A stretch of 64,000 bases of DNA from JAVKFY01 sp040223615 (GTDB taxonomy: Bacteria; Pseudomonadota; Alphaproteobacteria; GCA-2731375): assembly GCA_040223615.1 (NCBI GenBank), contig JAVKFY010000055.1, positions 1-64,000 on the forward strand, in the 5' to 3' direction. Shown piece after piece: positions 7,995 through 16,265 of the stretch. Every line of letters starts with the position of its first letter. Position 1 is the first letter of the stretch. The position numbers and the translations under genes were made by a program. The notes below the pieces were generated by a model, which made no database searches, had not been told where the DNA came from, and saw nothing but the letters and a program-made list of their open reading frames with translations.

Positions 7995-10271
7995 CTACAG
8001 GTCGTCGCCGCCGTTCTCGAGCGCCGCCAGCATTTTCGGCGGTGAGATCGGCAGCGAGTCCATGCGCTTGTTGGTCGCCGCCGCCACGGCGTTGGCAATC
8101 GCCGCCATCGTCGGACAGATATTGACCTCGCCGACGCCCTTCACGCCGAAGGCGTGGTTCGGGTTCGGCACCTCGACGATCACCGTGTCGATCATCGGCA
8201 GGTCGGAAGCCACCGGCATCCGATAGTCCAGGAAGCCCGGATTATCGAGCTGCCCCTTGTCGTTGTAGATGTACTCCTCGTTCAGGGCCCAGCCGATGCC
8301 CTGCACCACGCCGCCCTGCATCTGGCCCTCGACATAGGCCTTGTGGATGGCACGGCCGGCATCCTGTGCCACGACGAAGCGCAGGATGGTGACCTTGCCG
8401 GTCTCCGGGTCGACCTCGACGTCAGCCATCTGGGTGGAGAAGCCCGGCGCCTGACCGGTCGCGGCCACCGCGTTGGAGGCGCCGATCGGGCCGCCGGTCT
8501 GCGTCGCCTTGGCGGCGATCTCGGCCAGCGACATCGGCTCGAACTTGCCGACGTTGGAGCTCGACGGCTTGACGTAGCCGTCCTCCCAGTCGACGCCCTC
8601 CACGTCCACGTCCCACAGCTTGGCGGCGCGCGCGCGCGCCTCGTCGATCACCTTCTCGCAGGCACCGATCACCGCCATGCCGGTGGCGTAGGTCACGCGG
8701 CTGCCGCCGGTGACGTGGGTGTAGGGCACCGAGGTGGTATCGTTCACCGTCGCGCGCACCTTCTCGTACGGCACGCCCAGCGTCTCCGCCGCCATGATCG
8801 CCATCGAGGCCCGGCTGCCGCCGATGTCGGGGCTGCCGGTCGCCACCACCACAGAACCGTCGGCGTTGATGTAGACCGTGGCGCCCGACTCGCCGCCACC
8901 GTTGAACCAATAGCCCGAGGCCACGCCGCGGCCCTGGTTCGGCCCCAGCGGCGCCTTGTAGGCCGGATGATTCATGATCGCCTCGACCGTGGCGCTGTAG
9001 CCCTCGTGCGTCATCTTGCCGCCGCCGATCATCGGCGCACCCGGCGTGATCGCGTTCTTGGCCCGCAGTTCCAGCGGGTCCATGCCGATCTTCTTGGCCA
9101 GCTGGTCAAGCGTGCTCTCCACCGCGAAAGCGGCGATCGGCGAGCCCGGCGCGCGGTAGGCCGCGACCTTCGGCCGGTTCGAGACCACGTCGTAGGCCAC
9201 CACCCGCATGTTCGGAATCGCGTAGGTGGCGAAGGCGCACATCGCGCCGCCGATCACCGGCGAGCCGGGGAAGGCACCGGCCTGGTACTTGAAGACGCCG
9301 TCGGCCGCCACGATCGTGCCGTCCTTCTTGACGCCGATCTTCATGTGCATCGAGGCACCCGAGGTCGGTCCGGAGGCCTGGAACACTTCAACCCGGTTCA
9401 TCGTCATCTTCACCGGCCGGCCGCACTTCTTCGACAGCATCAGTGCCAGCGGCTCAAGGTAGACCACGGTCTTGCCGCCGAAGCCGCCGCCGATCTCCGC
9501 CGGGTTGACCTTCAGGTCGGACAGCCGCATGCCGCACAGGGTGGCGGCGTAGTGACGGATCACGAAGTGGCCCTGGCTGGAGGTCCACAGCTCGCACTGC
9601 CCGTCGGCGTCGGTCCGCGCCAGACAGGCGTGCGGTTCCAGGTAGCCCTGGTGCACGGCCGCGGTCTTGTAGTCGTGCTCGACGATCTCATCGGCCTCGG
9701 CGAAGCCCTTGGCCACGTCGCCGACCTCGTCCTCCCAGCGCCGGGCGATGTTGGACGGCTTGGTCGGCGCCGGCTCGACGCCACGGGTGATCATATCCTC
9801 GATCAGCACCGGCGCGTCGTCGGCCATAGCTTCGTCGACGTCGATGACGTGCGGCAGCACCTCGTAGTCGATCTCGATCAGCTTGCAGGCCGCTTCCGCG
9901 ATCGACGGGCTGGCGGCGGCGACGGCGGCCACCGCGTGACCTTCGTACAGCGCCTTCTCCCTGGCGATGACGTTGCGCGTCATGTGCCAGAAATTCTGCT
10001 GCACCCGTTCCGGACCGATGTAGCTGAACTTCATCTCCGGGAAATCGTCACCCGTGACCACCGCGTACACGCCGCGCAGCTGCAACGCCTTGGAGGCATC
10101 GATCTTGCGGATGCGGGCATGCGCGTGGGGGCTGCGCAACACCTTGCCGGTCAACGTTCCGGGCAGCGTGAAATCCGCACCGTATTTCGCCTGGCCCGTG
10201 ACCTTCGGCACGCCGTCCGGTCGTACCGGGCTGGTGCCGACAAGGCGTTTCGGTTTGACGATCTCGTTCAT
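7995..10271 (-). CDS. Xanthine dehydrogenase-family molybdopterin-binding subunit (paralogue 2)
   Basis: This 758-residue Mo subunit of a molybdenum hydroxylase hydroxylates a substrate at a Mo=S site bound to molybdopterin cytosine dinucleotide. Visible family features are the N-terminal hammerhead domain (RVTGQAKYGAD-like region, LRSPHAHARI), the cofactor motif IGGGFGGKTVVYLEP near residue 250, the loop AAYRAPGSP, and the catalytic Glu in GVKGVGEVN near the C-terminus. The loop does not match the AYXCSFR loop of true form I CO dehydrogenase, so CO oxidation is unlikely. ATG 10271 follows GAGAGGACG. It closely resembles the Mo subunit at 11497-13776 and has no FAD or 2Fe-2S partners of its own nearby, so it may share them. 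Confidence 0.9.
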   Translation of the reverse strand: MNEIVKPKRLVGTSPVRPDGVPKVTGQAKYGADFTLPGTLTGKVLRSPHAHARIRKIDASKALQLRGVYAVVTGDDFPEMKFSYIGPERVQQNFWHMTRNVIAREKALYEGHAVAAVAAASPSIAEAACKLIEIDYEVLPHVIDVDEAMADDAPVLIEDMITRGVEPAPTKPSNIARRWEDEVGDVAKGFAEADEIVEHDYKTAAVHQGYLEPHACLARTDADGQCELWTSSQGHFVIRHYAATLCGMRLSDLKVNPAEIGGGFGGKTVVYLEPLALMLSKKCGRPVKMTMNRVEVFQASGPTSGASMHMKIGVKKDGTIVAADGVFKYQAGAFPGSPVIGGAMCAFATYAIPNMRVVAYDVVSNRPKVAAYRAPGSPIAAFAVESTLDQLAKKIGMDPLELRAKNAITPGAPMIGGGKMTHEGYSATVEAIMNHPAYKAPLGPNQGRGVASGYWFNGGGESGATVYINADGSVVVATGSPDIGGSRASMAIMAAETLGVPYEKVRATVNDTTSVPYTHVTGGSRVTYATGMAVIGACEKVIDEARARAAKLWDVDVEGVDWEDGYVKPSSSNVGKFEPMSLAEIAAKATQTGGPIGASNAVAATGQAPGFSTQMADVEVDPETGKVTILRFVVAQDAGRAIHKAYVEGQMQGGVVQGIGWALNEEYIYNDKGQLDNPGFLDYRMPVASDLPMIDTVIVEVPNPNHAFGVKGVGEVNICPTMAAIANAVAAATNKRMDSLPISPPKMLAALENGGDDL

Positions 10272-10369
10272 ATGCCGTCCTCTCAAGCAGGTTGGTCGCC
10301 GAATTGCCTTCAGCGTAATGCATGGCCTGTGTCGGATGAAAGAGCGCCGCCGATGGCGACCGCCGAGAG

Positions 10370-11116
10370 TCACTCCGCCGGCGCCGGACCGTGTCCGAAG
10401 CGGATGCGGACTTCGCCGAGACGGCGCTCGCAATAGTCGAGCAGCGCATAGATGAAAATCGCAATCGCGAAGAACTCCAGCGCCTCCTCCAGAGTCGCAA
10501 TCATATCGTAGACGAAGTAAGTCGCAGTCCCGAGAATCAGCGGTTGCGACTGGATTGATTGATAGTAGCCGCCGACCATCTCCATGCCGACGGCGCCGCC
10601 GACGAACAGGACGCCGGAAAGAACGAACAGATTGCGGGTTCGTGACGGCTGCGCGAGAAGGAACCGGACGAAGTACAGCGCGAGCAGGGCGACAAGCAGC
10701 AGCGCCGGCACCACCCAGGCAAAATGGAACGCGCTGGCGCCCTCGATCCCGAGGGCGTCGTAGACCAGCGAACTTGAATACTCGTGCAGTCCGGCAATCT
10801 CTTCCATCGACATCGCCGCGAAACCGACCGCCAGAACCGACCAGGGCCGCCCCTCGCCGGTCGCCGCCGCCACGTGCCAAGAGGCTGTCAATGCCAGCAA
10901 CACAGCCGCCAGGGCAAGCTGGGCCGCCGCAAAATACGTCGGAATGTTGCGTTCGCCGGCGACGCGGAACTTGGCGGCCAGCCCGAACAAATGATCATGT
11001 CCGAAAGGCCAGGCGAGCACTGAAACCGTAAGGCTCAGTAACAACAGCACCGTAATGACGCCAATGAGCCATCGAAGTACCATGGCCGGGCGAACTGAAA
11101 TGCCGTTTTGCCGCAT
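10370..11116 (-). CDS. Uncharacterised multi-pass membrane protein
   Basis: The product is 248 residues with about five or six hydrophobic segments. It begins with a signal-anchor-like helix (VLRWLIGVITVLLLLSLT), followed by an extracytoplasmic stretch. Conserved-looking acidic/His motifs sit at membrane borders: MSMEEIAGLHEYSS and ATLEEALEF. I do not recognise the family. ATG 11116 has GGGGA about 7 bases upstream; a GTG at 11146 would lie inside the candidate promoter at 11137-11168. It sits between the two Mo-subunit genes on the same strand, but its apparent own promoter argues that the association may be only positional. Confidence 0.6.
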   Translation of the reverse strand: MRQNGISVRPAMVLRWLIGVITVLLLLSLTVSVLAWPFGHDHLFGLAAKFRVAGERNIPTYFAAAQLALAAVLLALTASWHVAAATGEGRPWSVLAVGFAAMSMEEIAGLHEYSSSLVYDALGIEGASAFHFAWVVPALLLVALLALYFVRFLLAQPSRTRNLFVLSGVLFVGGAVGMEMVGGYYQSIQSQPLILGTATYFVYDMIATLEEALEFFAIAIFIYALLDYCERRLGEVRIRFGHGPAPAE

Positions 11117-11136
11117 CGTCGTCCCCAAACGTGCCA

Positions 11137-11168
11137 AATATAGCACGAATGGGTCACAAAACTGTAAA
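11137..11168 (-). promoter_or_regulatory. Candidate extended -10 promoter for the membrane-protein gene
   Basis: On the minus strand, TTTACA (11163-11168) is followed after 20 bases by TATATT (11137-11142), preceded by TGC, which gives an extended -10 element. The spacing is long, but the extended -10 can compensate. Predicted transcription would begin about 15 bases before the ATG at 11116. The call rests on pattern only. Confidence 0.35.
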
Positions 11169-11224
11169 GATGGGCGCTGGCACTATCCAAATGAACTACA
11201 TGTGCCCAGGCGACAATCTGCCCC

Positions 11225-11470
11225 TCAGCCACCGCCGATCTTAGGCACGACGAAGACCTCGCTCTCGGGCTGCAACGGTTCCAGCATGTAGTCCTGGTAG
11301 ATCTCACCGTCGATGGCGAGCGCCATGGTGTCCTCGATCTCGCGGCGCAGCCCCGGATGCTGCGTGTCGAGCGCTTCGAGCATGGCGCGAACGTTTGCCG
11401 CCGCGACCTCGAATTCGGTCGCGGCGGCAAATTGTCTGGCCACGCTGGTCGGCAGGACAACCCTAGCCAT
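11225..11470 (-). CDS. MoaD/ThiS-like sulfur carrier protein
   Basis: This 81-residue protein has the size and layout of a ubiquitin-fold sulfur carrier. It begins with a short strand (ARVVLPTSVARQF), has a helix segment (VAAANVRAMLEALDTQHPGL), a middle strand with a bound-loop sequence (LAIDGEIY), and ends in VFVVPKIGGG with the C-terminal Gly-Gly needed for adenylation and thiocarboxylation. The ending aligns with the PPVAGG-type tail of MoaD. The gene starts 27 bases past the stop of the Mo-subunit gene on the same strand. It probably supplies sulfur for molybdopterin synthesis or a related step; a role dedicated to the neighbouring hydroxylase is inferred from position. No MoaE or MoeB partner is in the window. 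Confidence 0.78.
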   Translation of the reverse strand: MARVVLPTSVARQFAAATEFEVAAANVRAMLEALDTQHPGLRREIEDTMALAIDGEIYQDYMLEPLQPESEVFVVPKIGGG

Positions 11471-11496
11471 GCCAGCGCGCTACCTGATGACAGCGC

Positions 11497-13776
11497 CTAG
11501 TCGTCGCCGCCCCCATTGGCGTTGCCGAGGGCTGCCAGCACCTTCGGCGGCGACATCGGCAGGTCGGTCATGCGCACGCCGGTCGCCGCGGCGACCGCAT
11601 TGGCCACCGCCGCCATCGGCGGAATGATCGGAGTCTCGCCGACGCCACGCACGCCGTAGGGGTGGTTCGGGTTCGGGCACTCGACCAGGATGGTCTCGAT
11701 CATCGGCAGGTCGGAGGCCACCGGCATGCGGTAGTCCAGGAAGCCCGGGTTATCGAGCTTGCCGTTCTTATCGTAGATGTACTCCTCGTTCAGCGCCCAG
11801 CCGATACCCTGCGCGGCGCCGCCCTGGAGCTGGCCCTCCACGTAGGATGGGTGGATCGCCTTGCCGACGTCCTGCACCGCGGTGTAGCGGGTCACGGTCA
11901 CGCGGCCGGTCTCCTCGTCGACCTCGACGTCGCAGATATGCGCGCCGAAGCCGGGCGCGGCGCCGGCGGCGTTGATCTCCGCCCGGCCGACGATCGGTCC
12001 GCCGGTCTTGCCCGCCTTGGCGGCGATGTCGCCGATCGACAGCGGCTCGAAGTCACCGGCATTGGAGCTGGTCGGTCGCGCGAAGCCATCCTCCCACTCC
12101 ACCGCCTCGACCGGGATGTCCCAGATCTTGGCGGCCCGCTCGCGCAGCTGCTGGATCGCATTCTGCGCCGCCTGCGTCACCGCCATGCCGGTGGCGAAGG
12201 TCGTGCGGCTGCCGCCGGTCAGGAAGGTGTACCCGAGCGAGGCGGTGTCGGCGATGATCGGCTTGATCCGGTCGGTCGACACGCCAAGTGTCTCCGCCGC
12301 CATGAGCGCCATCGAGGCCCGGCTGCCGCCGATGTCGGGGCTGCCCTCGACCAGGCCGATGGTGCCGTCCTCGTTGATGTTGATCGTGGCGCAGCTCTCG
12401 CCGCCGATGTTGAACCAGAAGCCGGCGGCGATGCCGCGACCCTGGTTCTTGCCGAGCGGCGCCTTGTAGTGCTCCGACTCCTTGACCTTGTTCAGCAGAT
12501 CGAGATAGCCGATCGGCCCGAACTTCGGCCCATAGGCGGCACGCGTGCCTTCCTTGGCGGCGTTCTTGATGCGCACGTCGATCGGGTCGATACCGACCGC
12601 CTTCGCCAGTTCGTCGACCACCGACTCAACCGCATATTCGGAGATCGGCGCCCCCGGCGCGCGATAGGCCGCGACCTTCGGCCGGTTGGTGACGACGTCG
12701 TAGCCGACCACCTTCACGTTCGCCATGTCGTACGGCGCGAAGGCGCACATGCAGCCCGGCTGCACCGGCGAACCGGGATAGGCACCGGCCTGGTACTTCA
12801 GCACCGCCTCGCCGGCGACCAGCGTACCGTCCTTCTTGATGCCCATCTTGACCCAGACGTTGGCACCCGAGGTCGGACCGCTGGCGCGGAACACGTCCTC
12901 GCGGGACATCACCATCTTGACCGGCCGGCCGGATTTGCGGCTCAGCACGATCGACAGCGGCTCCAGGTAGACCACGGTCTTGCCACCGAAGCCGCCACCG
13001 ATCTCCGACGCGGTGACGCGCAGCCGCGACAGCTCCATCTGCAGCACCTTGGCGCAGATCGCGCGCACCACGAAGTGGCCCTGCGTGGAGCAGAACAGCG
13101 TGGTCTGGCCGTCGAAAGTGAAGTTCGCCAGGCAGGCGTGCGGCTCGATATAGCCCTGGTGCACCGCCGCGGTGTTGAACTCGCGCTCGATGACCACGTC
13201 GGCGTCCTTGAAACCGGCCTCGATGTCGCCAGTGCCGATCTCGATCCGCTTGGCCACGTTCGACGGCTTGCTCGGCTTCTCCGGCAGGCCTTCGGTGAAG
13301 ATATGGTCGTGCAGCACCGGCGCGTCGTCGGCCATTGCGGCGACCGGGTCGATGACGTGCGGCAGCACCTCGTACTCGACCTTGATCAGCTTGCAGGCGG
13401 CCTCGGCGATCGACGGCGAGGTGGCGGCGACGGCGGCCACGGCGTGGCCGTCATACAGCACCTTGGTGCGCGCCAGGATGTTGTCCGACACCTCGCGGAA
13501 GTTGACCATCATCTCGCCGGCCGGGGCCAGCTCGTTAGGAATTTCCGGCATGTCGGCGGCGGTCATCACCGCCTTGACGCCAGACAGCTTCTCGGCCGCC
13601 GACGTGTCGATCGACTTGATCCGGGCATGCGCGTGCGGGCTGCGCAGCACCCGGCCGTGCAGCATGCCCGGCAGGACCATGTCGGCGCCGTAGGCGGCGC
13701 GGCCGGTTACCTTCTCGACGCCATCGGGGCGGATCGGACGGGTGCCGACAAACTTGTAGTGCGGAGCGTCATCCAT
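11497..13776 (-). CDS. Xanthine dehydrogenase-family molybdopterin-binding subunit (paralogue 1)
   Basis: The product is 759 residues and is the Mo subunit of a three-subunit molybdenum hydroxylase. It has the hammerhead start (RPDGVEKVTGRAAYGAD, LRSPHAHARI), the cofactor motif IGGGFGGKTVVYLEP, the loop AAYRAPGAP and the catalytic Glu in GVRGVGETPI. GAGAGG lies 8 bases before ATG 13776, and the gene begins 4 bases after the 2Fe-2S gene stops, so the two are surely cotranscribed. The active-site loop differs from form I CO dehydrogenase and from classical xanthine dehydrogenase, so the substrate is open: N-heterocycles, aldehydes or aromatic acyl-CoAs are all possible. Automatic labels calling it CO dehydrogenase should be distrusted. 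Confidence 0.92.
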   Translation of the reverse strand: MDDAPHYKFVGTRPIRPDGVEKVTGRAAYGADMVLPGMLHGRVLRSPHAHARIKSIDTSAAEKLSGVKAVMTAADMPEIPNELAPAGEMMVNFREVSDNILARTKVLYDGHAVAAVAATSPSIAEAACKLIKVEYEVLPHVIDPVAAMADDAPVLHDHIFTEGLPEKPSKPSNVAKRIEIGTGDIEAGFKDADVVIEREFNTAAVHQGYIEPHACLANFTFDGQTTLFCSTQGHFVVRAICAKVLQMELSRLRVTASEIGGGFGGKTVVYLEPLSIVLSRKSGRPVKMVMSREDVFRASGPTSGANVWVKMGIKKDGTLVAGEAVLKYQAGAYPGSPVQPGCMCAFAPYDMANVKVVGYDVVTNRPKVAAYRAPGAPISEYAVESVVDELAKAVGIDPIDVRIKNAAKEGTRAAYGPKFGPIGYLDLLNKVKESEHYKAPLGKNQGRGIAAGFWFNIGGESCATININEDGTIGLVEGSPDIGGSRASMALMAAETLGVSTDRIKPIIADTASLGYTFLTGGSRTTFATGMAVTQAAQNAIQQLRERAAKIWDIPVEAVEWEDGFARPTSSNAGDFEPLSIGDIAAKAGKTGGPIVGRAEINAAGAAPGFGAHICDVEVDEETGRVTVTRYTAVQDVGKAIHPSYVEGQLQGGAAQGIGWALNEEYIYDKNGKLDNPGFLDYRMPVASDLPMIETILVECPNPNHPYGVRGVGETPIIPPMAAVANAVAAATGVRMTDLPMSPPKVLAALGNANGGGDD

Positions 13777-13780
13777 AGGT

Positions 13781-14254
13781 TCAGCCTCTCATCTCGGCGG
13801 CCGTGTCGAGCACGGCGCGAATGATCTTGTCATAGCCAGTACACCGGCACAGGTTGCCGGCCAGCCAGTAACGCGTCTCTTCCTCACTGGGGTCCGGGTG
13901 CTTTTCCAGCAGCGCCTTGGCGGCGATGAGGATGCCCGGGGTGCAGATGCCGCACTGCAGCGCGGCATGTTCCAGGAATTTCTGCTGCAGCGGATGCAGC
14001 TGGTCGCCGTCGGCCATGCCCTCGATGGTCTCGACCTTGGCCCCTTCGGCCTCGGTCGCGAGCACCAGGCAGGAACACACCAGCCGGTCGTCGACCATGA
14101 CCGAGCAGGCGCCGCAGTCACCCGACGAGCAGCCTTCCTTGCTGCCGGTCAGTTCCAGTTCGTCGCGCAGCACGTCAAGCAGCGTCTGCTGCGCTTCGCA
14201 GAGGAACTCGACCTCTTCGCCGTTGATCGAGGTGGTTACGTGATATTTTGACAT
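13781..14254 (-). CDS. 2Fe-2S-binding subunit of molybdenum hydroxylase
   Basis: This 157-residue small subunit passes electrons from the Mo centre to FAD. The N-terminal plant-ferredoxin-like cluster has the motif CSSGDCGAC plus a later Cys (LVCSCL), and the C-terminal four-helix domain has CGICTPG and LCRCTGYD, giving the eight cysteines of the two [2Fe-2S] clusters. Length and motif order match CoxS/XdhC-type small subunits. It lies between the FAD gene (6-base gap) and the Mo gene (4-base gap). Confidence 0.95.
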   Translation of the reverse strand: MSKYHVTTSINGEEVEFLCEAQQTLLDVLRDELELTGSKEGCSSGDCGACSVMVDDRLVCSCLVLATEAEGAKVETIEGMADGDQLHPLQQKFLEHAALQCGICTPGILIAAKALLEKHPDPSEEETRYWLAGNLCRCTGYDKIIRAVLDTAAEMRG

Positions 14255-14260
14255 TCTCGC

Positions 14261-15127
14261 TCAGCCCTTCGCCCGCTCGGCCGCGATGGCCGCGGCCCGC
14301 CGCGCCAGCACACCGGAAACCTTGGTGCGATACGCAATCGTACCGCGCTTGTCATCGATCGGCTTGCACGCCGCCTGCACCGCCTTGTCGAGCGCCGCCA
14401 TCGCCGCGTCGTCCAGCTTGGTGCCGATCAACGCTTTCGCCGCGTCCTCGACCAGCAGCACCGTCGGCGCCACCGCGCCCACCGCGACACGCGCCGCGGT
14501 GCAGGTGCCGCTCTTGTCCAGCGTCAGGCAGATGCCGACGCCGACCACCGCGATATCCATCTCGGTGCGCGGAATGAAGCGCAGGTAGGCGTCGCCCGTG
14601 CCGGCCTTGCGCGCCGGCAGCACGATGTCGACGACGAACTCGCCCTTCGCCAGCGAGGTCTTGCCCGGACCGGCCGGAATCTTCTCGACCGGCACCTCGC
14701 GCGTGCCCTTCGGTCCGGCGACGGTGGCGGTCGCGCCAGCCGCGACCAGCGCCGGCACGCTGTCAGCGGCCGGCGACGCATTGCACAGGTTGCCGCCCAT
14801 CGAGGCGCGGCCCTGGATCTGTGTCGAACCGATCAGGTCGAAGGCCTCGACGATGCCAGGCCAGGCCTTGCACACCGCGGCGTGCTCACTCATCTCGGCG
14901 CCGGCGACGGCCGCGCCGACCCGGAAACCGCCCTTCTCGGACTTGATCTTCCGAATCTGCGGAATCTTCTTGATATCGACGATCAGCGATGGTTCCACGC
15001 GCCCGGTGCGCATCTGCACCAGTAAATCCGTGCCGCCCGCCAGGACCCGGGCGGTGCCCTTGGCCTTGCTCAAGAGCCCGACTGCGTCCTCAACCGTCGT
15101 TGGCGCTTCGTATTGTATTGCCGCCAT
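14261..15127 (-). CDS. FAD-binding subunit of molybdenum hydroxylase
   Basis: This 288-residue medium subunit (CoxM type) hands electrons from the iron-sulfur clusters to the final acceptor. The FAD-binding motifs VLAGGTDLLVQMR (AGGT class, near residue 30) and TQIQGRASMGGNLCNASPAADS (near residue 100) are both present, and the C-terminal CO-dehydrogenase flavoprotein domain ends in RRAAAIAAERAKG. It is the first of the three hydroxylase subunit genes in transcription order. An 88-base gap separates it from the upstream phosphotransferase gene, enough for a promoter. Confidence 0.93.
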   Translation of the reverse strand: MAAIQYEAPTTVEDAVGLLSKAKGTARVLAGGTDLLVQMRTGRVEPSLIVDIKKIPQIRKIKSEKGGFRVGAAVAGAEMSEHAAVCKAWPGIVEAFDLIGSTQIQGRASMGGNLCNASPAADSVPALVAAGATATVAGPKGTREVPVEKIPAGPGKTSLAKGEFVVDIVLPARKAGTGDAYLRFIPRTEMDIAVVGVGICLTLDKSGTCTAARVAVGAVAPTVLLVEDAAKALIGTKLDDAAMAALDKAVQAACKPIDDKRGTIAYRTKVSGVLARRAAAIAAERAKG

Positions 15128-15215
15128 GTTTGTCCCTGCTGCCTCACAATTCAGCTTCGTGACCCTAGCTTAGCATGCCAGACGCGCATGCAAGCACCCT
15201 TGCGACGCGGCCACG

Positions 15216-16175
15216 CTATCGCCCTGCCAGATACTCGTCGGCCAGCGCGCACACGTCAAATACCAGTGTCGCGGTCAGCTCCTGCCCCCGCGTGTGGGTC
15301 CAGCCGACATAGCTCAACCCGCGCAACAGCATGAACAGCGGCAGCGCCGTCACGGCCGTCTCGGGCAGCGACTTGCATTGGCGATAACCTCGAACCAACG
15401 CCGCCTCCAGTTCGCCATAGTCCGGCTCGGCGCGATGCCAGAACAACGCCGTCGCCACCTCGAACAGGCGCCAGCCGAAGCCGCAGTCGTCGAAGTCGAT
15501 GAGCCGCGGCACACCGTCCGCGACCAGGATATTCTCCGGCAGCATGTCGGCGTGGATCAGGCCGTAGTCGCCCTCGAATGATGCCAGGTCCAGCCGCGCC
15601 GCCGCCATCGCCCGGCGCAGCAGGCCGGCGTCGCCGGTCGACAGCGTCGCCAGTTCCCACGGCCGTCCCCACAATGGGTTCTCGCCGGTCAGCCCATCCA
15701 GGTCCCAGGCGGGACGCTTGAACCAATCCGGCCGGTTCCAGGCATTCGAACGGTCGTGCAACCGCCCAGCTAGCGCGCCCAGCCGCTCGAATACAGCGCG
15801 GCGGGGCGTCCCAGCCAGACCCAGTGGCGTACCGATGGCGCCGAGCGGCTCGCCGTCGAGCCAGCTCAGCATGTCGGCGCGCCAACCCTCGACGTTCACC
15901 AGGTCACCGCCGTCGCCGGCCGGAATCGGCGTCGGCACCGGCAGCCCAGCCTGCCCCAGCATCCGCATCCAGGCCAGTTCCGAGCGCAGTGCCGCATCGC
16001 TGTGGTAGCCGCGGCGGTGAATACGCAGCACCGCCGGCCCGCCGTCCGGCCCGGCGACCCTGAACACCGCGTTCTCGCGCCGTTGCAGCAGCACAGGCGC
16101 GCCGCCGTCCGCGTTCCAACGGCGATGTGCCGCACGCGCCAGTGCCTCGAAGTCCGGCTCGCCGCCGTGGTCCAT
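15216..16175 (-). CDS. Phosphotransferase of the APH/choline-kinase fold
   Basis: The 319-residue product shows the aminoglycoside phosphotransferase fold. The catalytic loop is HADMLPENIL, with the metal-binding IDFDDCGFGWRLFEVA about 15 residues later. The N-lobe has a Lys/Glu-poor start around VFRVAGPDGGPAVLRIHRRGY. Related proteins include homoserine kinase-like enzymes and uncharacterised small-molecule kinases, so antibiotic resistance should not be assumed. ATG 16175 has GGAG 11 bases upstream; the longer open frame upstream runs into the divergent aroE-like gene and is not used. It may head the molybdenum-hydroxylase operon on the same strand. Confidence 0.82.
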   Translation of the reverse strand: MDHGGEPDFEALARAAHRRWNADGGAPVLLQRRENAVFRVAGPDGGPAVLRIHRRGYHSDAALRSELAWMRMLGQAGLPVPTPIPAGDGGDLVNVEGWRADMLSWLDGEPLGAIGTPLGLAGTPRRAVFERLGALAGRLHDRSNAWNRPDWFKRPAWDLDGLTGENPLWGRPWELATLSTGDAGLLRRAMAAARLDLASFEGDYGLIHADMLPENILVADGVPRLIDFDDCGFGWRLFEVATALFWHRAEPDYGELEAALVRGYRQCKSLPETAVTALPLFMLLRGLSYVGWTHTRGQELTATLVFDVCALADEYLAGR

Positions 16176-16265
16176 GCCCGATCCGCTCCGTTCGACCGGC
16201 GCGGACAATAGCGTAAAGCCGGCCCGGCTTGTGCCGGCCACCGCCACGCGGCATTGATGATGGCC

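Noticed and set aside
8154..10436. 760-residue open frame antisense to the Mo-subunit gene
   Set aside because: It is a GC-driven shadow: His/Arg/Asp-rich composition, no domain motifs, and it lies opposite a gene with clear family signatures.
7995..10880. Long form (961 residues) of the second Mo subunit
   Set aside because: The extra part is antisense/out of frame with the membrane-protein gene; a ribosome binding site and family start fit ATG 10271.
7995..13776. Labelling the Mo subunits as aerobic CO dehydrogenase (CoxL)
   Set aside because: The active-site loop reads AYRAPG, not AYXCSFR, so a CO-oxidising role is not supported.
11662..13824. 720-residue open frame antisense to the first Mo-subunit gene
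   Set aside because: Same pattern as the other shadow; composition is biased and no motif is seen.
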